Made by a program: the position numbers and the translations under genes
NCBI GenBank assembly: GCA_000328365.1
Contig: KB295847.1
Span: forward strand, 222,214 to 286,213
Source of the DNA: Capitella teleta
Taxonomy: Eukaryota > Annelida > Polychaeta > Capitellidae
Direction: 5' to 3'
Length of the DNA stretch: 64,000 bases
In this document: piece by piece, positions 26,941 through 38,563 of the stretch
Numbering within the stretch: position 1 is the stretch's first letter
Layout: every line of letters starts with the position of its first letter
Notes under the pieces: model-generated
Seen by the model: the letters and a program-made list of their open reading frames with translations, nothing else
Told to the model about the DNA's origin: nothing
Database searches by the model: none

Positions 26941-27440
26941 AGGAATTCCCCTCGTTGCTTATCTCAAATCTGAGTGACACATTTATGAAAATTGGGTGCA
27001 GTTATCAATTTTCAATCTACGGTCAACGTATCATGGTAGATTGGATATAAATAGTTAAAATACCCGTTCAACGAAGAACTTAGTCCAATTTTATTTTTCT
27101 GTTATTCTAGTTGTAGGTCTAAGCGTCCTTTGCTATTTATACGATAAGACATACCATTACAAGTGGAATTCTGAGCAATTATGTACATGCATAACCCTGT
27201 TCTTAACAGTGATTAGTCTTTGAGAATGCTTGTACTTGACAATTGCAAAAGCTGTTTAATCGCATACATTGATGTCAATTCCAACAACCACAATGCAAAC
27301 ATAAACACAATTAGTAAATAGTGAGCAGGAATAAGAGAACCGAAACTGAGTTCACGTGAGCTAATTTGCATAGTTTATTTTTATCAATCAGAAACTGCAT
27401 GTACATATATCTCCCAAAATTGCTACAAAAGCAACACAAC
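26941..27440. other. Intergenic sequence between LINE piece and stray peptidase exon
   Basis: No coding signal or recognisable repeat is visible. Confidence 0.35.
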
Positions 27441-27752
27441 ACACAGTTTTATGCGTATAAATTGAATCTGATAGGAAGTGGACCAGCTACCCCGATCTTG
27501 GAGGGTTACCCGGCGAGAAACGGCTTGGCAATGAGCTGCGCGATGCCTGGATTGAACAAGGTCTGTATTATGTCACGTCACAGCAGTGCGAAGTCCTTCT
27601 GTCGACCGTCGACAGATGGACTTCGTACTGCTGTGACGTCACAGACCCCAGTCTGGTCTTCCTCCTGGATGGAAATGACGAGGTGCTGTTTACATCACAA
27701 GCGGGGGAACCAGTATCAAACAGACATTTTCCCCCCGTTTAAATAACTATTC
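27441..27752 (+). pseudogene. Detached copy of the carboxypeptidase exon, with a hairpin insertion
   Basis: This repeats the first visible exon of the glutamate carboxypeptidase gene (713-1020) at high identity from 'ttgaatctgataggaagtgg' onward. A short stretch of the upstream intron ('cagttttat') also matches, so the copy came from DNA rather than a spliced RNA. It has no neighbouring exons of that gene and is therefore a fragment. Relative to the source it lacks a block near the 3' end and carries an inserted inverted copy of its own sequence: 27560-27596 and 27618-27647 are inverted repeats around a palindromic centre (TCTGTCGAC C GTCGACAGA). It is non-functional. Confidence 0.85.
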
Positions 27753-28028
27753 TATAAACAACCAAAGAAGACACTTTACAAAAGCTACAATAAATTTGAG
27801 GATGGATAATTTATCGGCATGTGCAGCTAATATTTCTGTAATCAATATTCTGCAATAACTTGGGGTTATTTTAGCCTTTTATGTCTTTTGGTGGCATCGA
27901 AGAATAAAGATTGCCGTTAGGCTGCGTATTAAGTGATCAAGCATGGCATCCAAGGTACAAGATAGATAAGAAACTCGAGTGCCCATAACAGCAGAGTAAA
28001 CAACGACAGTTGGAAATGAGTGCATACC

Positions 28029-29003
28029 ATGATTTCGCTCACGAAGTGTGTGCTTTTGCTGGTCATCGGGGTGTCCACCTCGCTACAAGAAGGTATGTTT
28101 GATATCACACATACTTACTCTATAACCACGGTATGTACGAAGTATTATGGAAGAAGATTCTACAGAGTGGCACATGTTTAGATTTAACCATATCGGGAAT
28201 TTTAATACCGACACTATGAAAGAGCATAACATGGTAACAGATTTTGTGTAACTCAAGATGAAGTGATTAAAGATATAATAAAATAGTAACTACAAATTAA
28301 TTACCGATTTCCTCTTACATGTAATTATGAAGCATCTTGCAATCTTAATTATATAATTGCATCAATTGATTCATTTTTATTCATATTATGTCAATGTTTT
28401 ATTATTGATTTGAATGTACACAAATTGCCATACCATTCAGGGTGTAAGATGAAATACGAGGGTTGTTTCAAATGTTTTCGTCTAACATGAAACGCGTTAT
28501 CACAAAAGGTTGAAGTTTGACATGAACATAGGTTAGCTTTCCAAATGAAAGTGGCAAGCTTTGAATTTCCTAGAAAGTTACGTGATCACTTTTGGTGCCA
28601 ATTTGAGTGAAGTAGAGGTCTGCATTTCGTCAAACTCCTGATTTATGCACTAATTCAACATCGATTTTAGATAATTAATTATCGACGGATATCACCGAAC
28701 GATCCTCATAAACACATCAGAGCAATGAAAACTAAATGTGTGTAAAAAATTGATAAAATTATTATAAAATAGTCAAATGAAGAGAAGAGAGAACTAGAAC
28801 TGGCATAGATTTATGTTCTTTCTGATGATTAAAAATTAGTAAAACAGAAAAATATCAAATGAATTATACAATTAGTTGTCAATTATATTTTTACGTTAAT
28901 TTGCATGTATGTGCCAAGTTTGATTGTGGTCAATGAATCTTAAATAGGTTAATGGTCCCATAAAAGCGCGCCAGCAACTTTTTAATTGTATTTTTACATT
29001 TCG

Positions 29004-29036
<33 letters not shown>

Positions 29037-32000
29037 ACACAACAAAAGGTTTCGGGCTCATTATTTTATTTTCCCAAAAGAGCATGATATATTCCTTTAG
29101 TGAGAGATTGAAGTATCATGTTAGGAATGTAAATATCATCAAATTGTTAAAATAGAGGGATATAATTATACAAATTTGTGCATAAATATTTGGGCATGAT
29201 CAATATTGTGTCACTCTAAAATTTTCATTTAGATAGTGGCACATAACAAACTAAATTATCAGCAAGGCAAAATTTTAAGGCAGTAACAGATTGCCTTAGG
29301 TATATATATATATATTTTTACATAACACAAATATTTAACATACGTGGCGAAATAATTAGTTTTAATGGCTGCTTGGCCATTTGATCGAATGATGAAAAAT
29401 GAGCGTGTATTTCTTATTGCACCTTCCCAGCGCAATATCCGTGTTTAAAGTTTAAAATTAGCGATCAAATGTTGAGAAAAAGTGTTGTGAGAGGCCTACA
29501 AATCAAACGTTTGACACCAAAAATGAGCCTTTGACAGTGATATCAGTAGATGTGTGCTCAATCAAAAACTAATTATACCAGGAAAATAACAAAGATACGT
29601 GTGTTCTTATGATTCATTGTGTTATCTAACCTCCGATTTTACGTCTCTAGTATAGCGTGTTCTTTTCTAACTTTTCTAACAACGCTTGTGGTACATGCAT
29701 CACATATTGTATTATAGCTAACAATAATGGCTATTGTATAACGTACACTTATTTTGGATTCCTGGTTGCAGAATATATCTAAGTAGTTCATGTCATGAAT
29801 ACTGGAGTTAATTACTGATTACAGATTGTGCTGAATCTCCGGTCGGACCTGACCTCACCTTCAGAGAATTCCTTGATCCACCTGAATCTCACCAGGCATA
29901 CCTGGCTCTGGACAGTGGTTACATAAAATGCAACGGAATACTAAAGGTGAGGCCACAAAAATGGCAACGCTATAGAATGATTGAGTTAGGGTTACGGTTA
30001 GGTTAACCTTATGGTTAGGCTGAGATTTTGGTTAACCATAGGACTACCAAGCATTCTACGGCAATAATTTCATTGTCTAAATTTGTTTTGCCAATCAGGA
30101 ATGGTCCTTTTACCAAAATGAAGGCTCTGAAGAATGCTATGACATCATCTTCCAAATATGGCGACAAACATTTGATGATCATTTCTCTCTCGTGGCAGAA
30201 TATCCCAATTTATTCACAACGGAGACATGCACAAATGGTATGCAACGAATTACCGAAGAAGAACAAAGTTATATTTTTCCGTTTTTCAGATACGGTTCAA
30301 GTATTTAAATTGCCCGGCGACCAGCAGATACCTGTGCAGCCAGGTGATATCATGGGATGGTGTGTGAAATGATAAATATCTTATTGACATATATTCATAA
30401 AATTGCTGGTTCATCACTTTGACAGGTACGAGAAGCCTCCTCAGTACAATGGCACCGAAGCAATAATTCCCTATGATGCGTGGTCTCAATCTGGATCACT
30501 ACGTTATGGAAGGGTCCGTGTTCTGGAACCTTCCAGCACGTGCTCAATGAATCCTGGGGATCATTGCAAATGGGAAAGGGACGCATATTCAGAAGATCTC
30601 ACCAAGGAGTTGATTAGGGATTACTCACTTCAGATCACAGTGGGTGCACGTGAGTTATCTCTACGCGTACACGAAGGAAAAACGAAGGGAAAGTTTCCCT
30701 TCGTGTACTTGTAATGTCGAATACAAGGGGAAGAGTAATCATATACTCTCAAATATAATATACCCGACGGGATTCCGTGTGATCCTATAACCTGGCAAAT
30801 TGCTGTTCTGCTACGTACCTTTTAGGATGAAGTGATGCGTATCGGGCGGTTATTTATCGAAAACTCGTTACAACGACGCTGATTGTTTCGTTATAAGTAA
30901 TTAGTTGTTTGTAACGAATTTTAATCACAGAGACTGACGTGCCGGTGTGGCTGAATTTGGGTGACGACGACGGGAACGTGAAGGAGCCGCAAGTCGAACT
31001 CCCAGAATACACCCCTATTGGTCACGTGGTATACCACGCTCACGCTTTCTACAACTTCTCGTCCAACCCAGCCACCCCACCATTGCTTACTTATAGTTTT
31101 TCCGATGAAGACTGTAAAAACAGTTTGTCCATCAATGATGACGGTTAGCTAAACATCCCATTAGTGAAACAAAACAACATCCTGATTAATTTTCAGGGTT
31201 GATTACAACGGCAGAGATAATGACGGCCCAACAGTGTGAAATTGGTGTAAATGCTAGTCATGGCTCTGCTCATTCTGCTTCTGGGAAGCTCACTATTATA
31301 TACACGGATGTTAATGAGCCACATTTGGTGCATGACTTACCACACTCAAGCACATTGAACACAAAAGATCCACAACCTCCATCGGTATGTATACAGTATT
31401 CTAAGAGAGTGTGTCATGGTGATCTAATTGCTCATTTGTTTTTCGCAGCCGATTCACACCGTCATTGCGGAAGACCCTATAGATTTATCTTCGGATGTCA
31501 CTTTTCTCATAACTAATGCAATCCCACCATTCCCTAGCCCTCCTTTGGTCTTCACACAATTCAGAGAGAGTAGTGAGTATACATAGAGAAAAATCGTATA
31601 CATTTCTATCACGGTGACCGAACAAAATGGAGCGTCAGTATGGCGGTAATCAGAAAGCGAGGGTTGAACCGCACAGAACCGCATTTGGTGATATAATTAC
31701 ACTCTCATTGTCGTATATTATTAACCATATTGACGTAGTGACTCCAGGGCTACGTCATTTATGCACTCGTTGGATGGTAAGCTCCAAGCTCGTAATAACG
31801 AAGACTCAACCAATCACTTCATATTGGCTTTAATTTACCTTCAATAAAATAGTCTAAAGTACTCAAAAATAAAGAAAGGTTCCAAGTAAGTGGTCTTTGT
31901 AGAAGCACGTGAGAGAGAGAGAGAGAGAGATGTGTGGTGTGGAGATGTGAAAGAAGGTGTGTTATATACTAGAACCATGGATGTGGGGCAGCCTGTGATT

Positions 32001-35000
32001 CTCATAGACAGTGCAGGAGATCGGTGCCTTCCAAGTATTTGCTACCTGACAGTCATGGATGCGCTTGTTTCCCGGTTCTTTCTTCTCGGCGAACTTCCGA
32101 CCGTCAGTAATCGCTAATTGCATCTTGGCCTTCTGACCCTTCAGTATCGCTGATTATCTCTTAGAGGATGGAGACATTTCAGTGCAAGTTGTGCCCCAAA
32201 TCGTACAAACACAGGCAAAGCCTGTATAACCACAGCAAAATTAAACACAGAGTAAGTTAATAGGTCACCTCTACTCATCACCTTAACACATATGATATTC
32301 CAGGCTCTAAATTTCTTACTCATAACTTCATCTCTATTTCAGATAATATCAACAAGTTGGAAATTAAATGGGACGACAACGCCATCTTTCAGGATCACAT
32401 TAACCCTGCTTCCTTCCAAATGTGGATAACTGCAACGGATTCGAAGGAGTATGCTGTTGGACCCCAACTGTTCACCGTTAACTTAGAGAACTTGAGACAA
32501 CCTCCTGTGATTGGTAATCTTCCCGATATTGTTGAAATCGAAGAAACACTTGGAAGCACATCTATTTTCACCGTATGTGGTATTTAATTGTCTTTTGCAT
32601 GTGTATTTATACTGAACTGAGCTGAAATGTGATCTGAATTAATGTCAGAATTCATCATCTAATCATCTAGTTTTATTAACTTATCACTGCATATTCTAAT
32701 TTCATACTTTCAGGTTGAACTTACAGAACCGAAGGACTCGAGAAGCGACTCACAGTTCAGCATTCGAAGGATTATACCATCGAGCGGGTGGAACTTCTTT
32801 GAGATCAACACTGTCACAGGGGAAATTAAAACAAAGCAAGCAGAATTTGATTATTTCAAAACCAGTGAATACCTCTTATACATCGTGGTTGAAGATGACT
32901 TATTTGCGAGTGAAATCAAATCGTTGAAGGTGAAGATCACATGGGTCAATCAACTGCCTGTCATGAAAGCTCCTCACACGATACAAGCTGATATTGATGA
33001 GTTACAGGTAATTGATCGCGTTGCATAATATATGAGCTCATACACTACTCATACCCAAAGCCAATTGGAACTCGGATACCCGGAGTGACTTTGATCATCT
33101 CGGACCGTGACCTACCCATCGGAGACTGGCTTGATGTTATAATCCTTGATGAACCCAACGCATATCTCATCTCAGTAGACAATGCCACGATGGGCGTCAA
33201 TGTCAATGGGCTGATGACCGTTCCAGATCACGAGGCGTCGACGATTTTCAAGTTCCGTCTCAGAGCACATGATTCCAACGCTGCGTTTGCCGAACGTGAC
33301 GTTGATTTAGTGCTCACTGTACATGATGTCAACAACCATGCACCTGTTTTTGAACCAAGTTTCTACAATGGAACGGTTAACGGTAATGTTTATATCATAC
33401 CTGCATTAAATTGTGATTTGTGAACGAACTCAGAGAATGAGCACAGCAATAAACCAGAATTATTGATATATCATCTTGATAAGAGAATCAAAATAATCAC
33501 TGGTCAATTGGTTTGCTTTGTTTATCAGGTTTACATGTAATCATTTCACAGAGTGCGCCATGGGTGGAATGCCTACTGGAATAACCGTAGGGGCAACCGA
33601 TGCTGACGGACCTGTGTATGGTCTCGTGTCCTACTCGATCGTAGAAGATTGGGCGAACCAGTACTTCCAGGTATCTGGGCATAGCTGTATAGTCAAACAG
33701 TTAGGTTTATATCTGTGTTCTGTACAACAGGTCGACGCCGTGCATGGCAACATCACCATGATTCAACCGATCAATCACACCGAGATCCCTCACGCTAAAT
33801 TCACTGTACTGGCTCGCGATGGTGGTTCACCGCCGTTTGAAGACACTGCTACAGTGGAAGTTGCAGTGGTTCCATGCAACACCCACCGTCCCCAGTTCAT
33901 TCCGAATTATTATGACATTGAACTGAGATCTGATGTTGAAGTTGGAACTTCTGTCCTCGGTTTGACTGTGTTGGATCCTGATTCTAGTGAGTGGTCAAGA
34001 CTTACGCTATACTTCAGAAGCGATTGCACAAACGTTTGTAAGATCTGAATTTTCGCAAACTGATACATTGACCACCTTGATCAGGGGCAGCAATTAACAC
34101 CACAGATTCTTTTGTGCATGTATGACCTCAAATATATTTTAAATGCATTCCTAGTTTTAGTTGTGTGACTACACATATCTCGCAAATATAAATTTAGGTA
34201 AATGTGTAATGCCTTTAGGCTCAGTATAAACCATCACCGTTCTGGATTACATGTACTTCAACAGTACCATTTGTATACCTCAACAGATGAAGTGCAGCAA
34301 CTGGAGTTTTACCATCTCGTGTTGCAAGATGACTTCAATGTCCTTCCACAATCTGGAGTCGTAGTTCCTTCAAGGAAACTAAAATCGTACGGAGATTACC
34401 ACCTCTACGTCAATGTCAGAGACAATGGAGTTCCTGATGAGTACTTCTCCGAGTAGGATGACCCACATTGTCCAACACGACTGCATATTCATCATGGTGT
34501 ATTTGGCAGTGTGGCCGTGGTGCGCGTCTCCACATACAGCCCATCATCAGAACTGATCTCCATAGAGCTTAAAATGCCATTGCAGAGCTTCATTCCAATT
34601 CAGTCTGAATTCATCCATCAACTTAATAAGGATCTTTATCCTTGGGTGGTTGCCATTGATAATGTCTACCTTGATCATGATAGGTATATCTTTGGGTAAA
34701 TATCTATAAGCTATCACGATGTGGTCCTTCTAAAGAACGTACGTCACTGTCTATGCCATCGAAGACAACTCAACCACGATCGACCCTTCCAGTCCCCTCA
34801 GCGACATCCAAGAGATTCTCTTAATCAGGAAGGTCTTCGTTGGGAAGGATGATCTTCTCAGAGAACTGCGCCGCAATCTGTTCGGTGAGTTGAAATAGGG
34901 TTTGGGGCAATGTTTCAGATTCTCCTTGATTGAAGGGGATCCTCGGAGCCTTCTTCGGTCGACAGCTTTTGCAGCTTACCAGCCAATATCCGTGCACCCC

Positions 35001-35556
35001 ACATACTTATGCTGGTTGACAGACACCCCGGAAGGGATCGCGGTGCTCACTTTACTATGTCTGCTCGCGCTTCTGCTTCTCCTGCTTCCTGTCTGCTTAG
35101 CAAAGAAGAAAGGTTGGCTGTGTTTCGCCAAAAGGTGCACATCCCATTTCCATGCAAGTTTTTTTTTAATAACCTGAATAAATCACAGGCAAGTGAAACC
35201 ACAGGAGCCACCCATAGTACTGGAAGACTATGAAGAACATGAACACTTCAAACTGAGGTACGGCGACATGCAACCAGCACGCAGAATGGAAGTATACGAC
35301 ATGCCTCACCTCCCGGGAACGTAAGCAATCCTCAGCTTCAGATGTTCTCCTTCAGTAATCTGTTCTTTCATATAATAGTGCTGACATAACTGAAGAGTTT
35401 GGGCGTCCGAGCCGAGATCCGAAGAATTGGCAAGAACCGGGAGGGGAAGCGCCAATGCTCAGTCAAGCCTCCCCTCCCCCGTCCTACTTTTCCCCCTCAC
35501 CAACATCAACAAAAAAACAACAAAAATCTGCTCCGAAGAACTTCTCTGAATGCTGA
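28029..35556 (+). CDS. Single-pass cadherin-repeat receptor, tandem copy 2
   Basis: This is the paralogue of 21044-25739 with the same plan. A signal peptide (MISLTKCVLLLVIGVSTSLQ, exon 28029-28092) is followed by a 1.7-kb intron. Next come the N-terminal module (SGYIKCNGILKEWSFYQ, DQQIPVQPGDIMGW), about six cadherin-like repeats (linkers YTDVNEPHL, HDVNNHAPVFEPSFY; core FTVLARDGGSPPFED), a membrane-proximal domain split over exons ending LRRNLFG, a TM helix (GIAVLTLLCLLALLLLLLPVC) and a tail with HFKLRYGDMQPARR and a Pro/Ser-rich end (TGA 35554-35556). The TM exon is best joined using the acceptor just before 34940 (NLFG-DPRSLL). Two introns carry foreign sequence: a poly-A tract and a zinc-finger exon. 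The likely role is cell-surface adhesion or recognition. Divergence from copy 1 is large, so the duplication is old. Confidence 0.87.
29004..29034 (+). repeat. Poly-A tract of 31 bases in intron 1 of cadherin 2
   Basis: An uninterrupted run of 31 A within the 1.7-kb first intron. It could be the tail of a retroposed sequence, but no SINE or LINE body was recognised upstream of it. Confidence 0.9.
30667..30708. repeat. 42-bp hairpin in an intron of cadherin 2
   Basis: 'gtacacgaaggaaa' and 'tttcccttcgtgtac' form an inverted repeat around a short loop. It could be a tiny MITE remnant. No coding content. Confidence 0.7.
32165..32251 (+). other. Isolated C2H2 zinc-finger exon inside a cadherin intron
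   Basis: An 87-bp segment begins after a pyrimidine-rich acceptor ('attatctcttag') and ends at a strong donor ('AGA|GTAAGT'). From the ATG at 32168 it encodes METFQCKLCPKSYKHRQSLY followed by NHSKIKHR, a complete C2H2 finger with C-x2-C-x12-H-x4-H spacing. It sits in the roughly 770-bp intron between cadherin 2 exons ending near 31571 and starting near 32343, on the same strand. It has no relation to the receptor. It may be an exon of an overlapping gene, a shuffled exon or part of a mobile element. Confidence 0.65.
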
Positions 35557-35782
35557 TCAATACTTCAACAGCTGAATATATTAGTTAATCCGTCCATATC
35601 ATTGCATTTATATAAGTATACTTTATACAAGTAAATATACAGGAATAAAATTTCAAGTACTGTTCTGTCAGTTTTGAATTCACTCATATTGGAAATGTAA
35701 AAACTAAAAAGTGCTAAAAATTCCAAACAAACACAAGTATAAAAGTATAACTAAAATGGTTTAATAAATTTAAAATAAACAT

Positions 35783-37879
35783 TCAACGTAAACATTCATC
35801 CAAGTGTGCATTAATAACGCTATCTGGCATACGTTGATAACAAACTGGACAAGCAACATTAGCAATCAAAGATTCAGAATCAACTGTCTCCTTCACATTA
35901 CTACTTGATGCAGAACCATTATAAGAGCTAGTAATAGGACTGCTGGTGTTCGTACCAGACATACTACCACTAGACATACCAGTAGTAGAACTAGGAATGC
36001 TAGTACTAGTACTAGACATACTAGATGTGCTAGTTCTAGTATTAGTAGGAGTTCCTTTAGTCTTCATTTTCCCACTGACTGATCGGAATCCTTCGACAAC
36101 CACACTCTGTCCAACTCTCTCTGTGCCGTCAAACGATTGTTTTTTCATGGGGGCTTCATCTTCAGAATCAGACGAAAAACACAGATCACGAAAACGTTTC
36201 CGTTTACTAGTTTTTGTAGATTTCGACTTGAATGTGCTAGGATTACGGTCGCTGATTGACATTGGCCGGTGATTAGTCTTTGGGCTGTCAGGCTTGCGTC
36301 CTAATGCGCTGGTCGGCTGTTGCTTCGTATGATCGCGTTTCGGTTGGTCAATATAATTTTCAGGATTGCGTCCTAAAGAACTTGAAGGCCGTTCATTGCG
36401 CACAAGACCAATTCCTGGAAGACGCCTCACAATCGAAAACCCTGCCTCTGAGTTCGTACTGCTAGCGTTCCCTGTTTTACCACCACCGACGAAAATCTGA
36501 GCCCGTTCTTTAAGAGGAGATTTCTTCTGCAACATGTCACGAATATCTCTGGTTCCACTAGCTTGGTTTTTCACGGGTGAAACTGAAATTAAAAGTACGG
36601 AAATAAATAAATTTATGTAGATCAAAATCCAAACCTTTGCTTTCTTCGTTTTTGTTCTTCTTAATGCCGTAACCCTCCGGTTCTTTAACTTTAGTGTAAG
36701 TACCTCCGCACGTCCGCTGGTGTTCTGGCCACCAGGGATCACGTGGGCAGGGGGCTCGGTTCATAGCGCGTTTCACGTATCCGTGGTACGGAGGCCGCGA
36801 TTTGCACGGCCCATCACAGCGCCACCAGTGCTGCCGATAATTGCTAACTTCATCGTGAAACGAGTGATAAATCTGAATAAAAACTGTATGAGCTGAGAAT
36901 GTGATCAGACTGGAAGTGAGTTCTTACCGTGATTTTTGTGCCAGATTCTTGGTTGATTCTATTCATGTGTTTACAGAATTCTGGGCCATGTCCATCACGA
37001 TCCTATAACAGTACAAAAATAGAGAATGGTGAACTTGTAATTAAAAAACTTACTCGATTGTTCTGAGTCACAAATAAATAAGCGTGAATCATCTCGTGCT
37101 GTAAGACAAAAAAAAGATTAACTATAAGAGCGAACAAATTTGATAATTTGATATGACACAGAAAATGATCTGTTTAAGCAGTGAGACTTAATCAGATCAA
37201 TAAATTTTTATTTAATGCATATAACACAGTGAAACCCCGCTAACTCAAACTTAAAGGGACCAGCGAAAACACTCTGTAATGCTAAAGTATAGGGGAGTCG
37301 TCGGGACTTTGAAAACACTACGACGAAGAGGGGTCTTTGAGTTATCCGTTTTCGAGTTAGCGGGGTTTTACTGAAATATGTAAATATTACATATTTATTC
37401 TCACTAGTAGGGTTTCCACGAGGTCTTTTCTCGGACGAAGCTGTAACAGAGGTTTGCTTAAACGGACTGAACATAAACCACCTCTGCCTTCATAGCAGCA
37501 CACACCAGCGCACCTGTAAAGCAAAATCAAGCATAATTAAATTATGCTTAACTGCTTACGATGCGGCATGGAGAATAATTAATACTTACAGTGTCATTCG
37601 TGGACTCCATCTTACTTCAACTCCAGCTAATTTTCCCCAGAAATACTTCTTATCAAACTCCATAAATAGCAATCTAGCATCGGGATTCGGATCGATGAGT
37701 TCCCACTCAGGGTCCACTATACACGTTGGTTTGGTTTCCTTTCTTGCTTGGCTGGCATTACATTTCGGTGAAGAAAACACTGTATTATCGCTCACTCCTT
37801 TTCCGGATTCTTCCTCCCATTCTTTCTGAAGTTTCAACGCTAACGCGTAATCGCTGTCCATCTGAAATCCACTGGCCAT
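35783..37879 (-). CDS. SPRTN: SPRTN (Spartan/DVC1) DNA-protein crosslink metalloprotease
   Basis: Six exons (37590-37879, 37405-37513, 37054-37098, 36928-37002, 36635-36872, 35783-36582) join in phase to give 518 residues. The N-terminus (SDYALALKLQKEWEEE) and the SprT domain match SPRTN: DPNPDARLLFMEFDKKYFWG, LCAGVCCYEGRGGLCSVRLS, the zinc site HEMIHAYLF with its third ligand in DGHGPEFCKHMNRIN, then FHDEV..YRQHWWRCDGPC and the Zn-binding region WWPEHQRTCGGTY. The C-terminal half is low-complexity, with an FVGGG motif (p97-binding SHP-like), basic KRKRFRD (nuclear targeting) and a UBZ4 finger CPVCYQRMPDSVINAHLDEC at the end. It is a nuclear, replication-coupled protease that degrades protein crosslinked to DNA. 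All catalytic residues are present. One intron holds a pogo-type MITE. It is divergent from MGME1, 1.9 kb away. Confidence 0.96.
37227..37373. mobile_element. Short pogo/Tigger-type MITE, 147 bp, in a SPRTN intron
   Basis: Inverted termini CAGTGAAACCCCGCTAACTC... and ...GAGTTAGCGGGGTTTTACTG enclose about 95 bp. The internal 'aaagtataggggagtcgtcgggactt' is the reverse complement of a segment in the 953-bp element at 19703-20655 ('agtcccgacgattctcctatacttt'), so both belong to one family. The flanks do not show a clear TA duplication. Confidence 0.8.
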
Positions 37880-38492
37880 TGGTCGTGATGTATTGGCGTA
37901 GATTATTTAGAACTTGGATCCGAAGATATTCAGCCTAAATTTCATAAAAAGGAGTTTATGAAACCGCTGAATACGCAAACGGTATTTGCAGACAATTTTC
38001 TGGAGGTACTAGATTCTCGAAGATGAAAGCGTTATTGAAATATTGATATACACCGCAATGCATTTTGAAAGAAAACTATTAGATGCATCATAATCGGGTA
38101 TATTCCATTTAAATGATTTGATTAAAATTGTATTAGATGACAATTATCTTAGTAAATTTTCCGATTCGAAAAATAATTATTTTCATACTTTGATTAATCT
38201 TATTTGGTACCTCTATATTTTTTTATCCTAATGAGTTAGAGATTGGGGGGAACAATTTAAATTGACTAAAACTTCACTTGAGTTGGATGTAAGAAGGCCG
38301 AACGAAAATATATGAAAACTCCGGTAAACATTCCTTCGTTATCAACCTGGAATAATTTTGATTATCAAAAGTTATATAAATATCCTGAGCAACTTTTGAC
38401 ACTAATTTTAACACAATATTATGCCATTTAAGCAACTGACTTTCTCTGTTTCTAGATGGCGAGTGCGTTATGATAGCAATCCTATGCGTTAT
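37880..38492. other. SPRTN 5' flank
   Basis: Presumed promoter side of SPRTN; AT-rich with no gene or strong motif recognised. Confidence 0.35.
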
Positions 38493-38563
38493 AATAATAA
38501 GCATCATTTTATTCATGCCATCCATTGACATACATTTTCTCAGCAATAATAATAATGACATGT
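38493..38563 (-). repeat. Second copy of the dispersed repeat seen at 25738
   Basis: Shares 'gcatcattttattcatgccatccattgacatacatttt' and 'aataataatgacat' with 25738-25812, with few differences. It is probably the tail of a SINE or LINE read on the minus strand. Confidence 0.6.

Noticed and set aside
34884-34939. Apparent frameshift before the TM exon of cadherin gene 2
   Set aside because: It arises only if the AG before 34911 is used. The AG just before 34940 gives a clean in-phase join (NLFG-DPRSLL).
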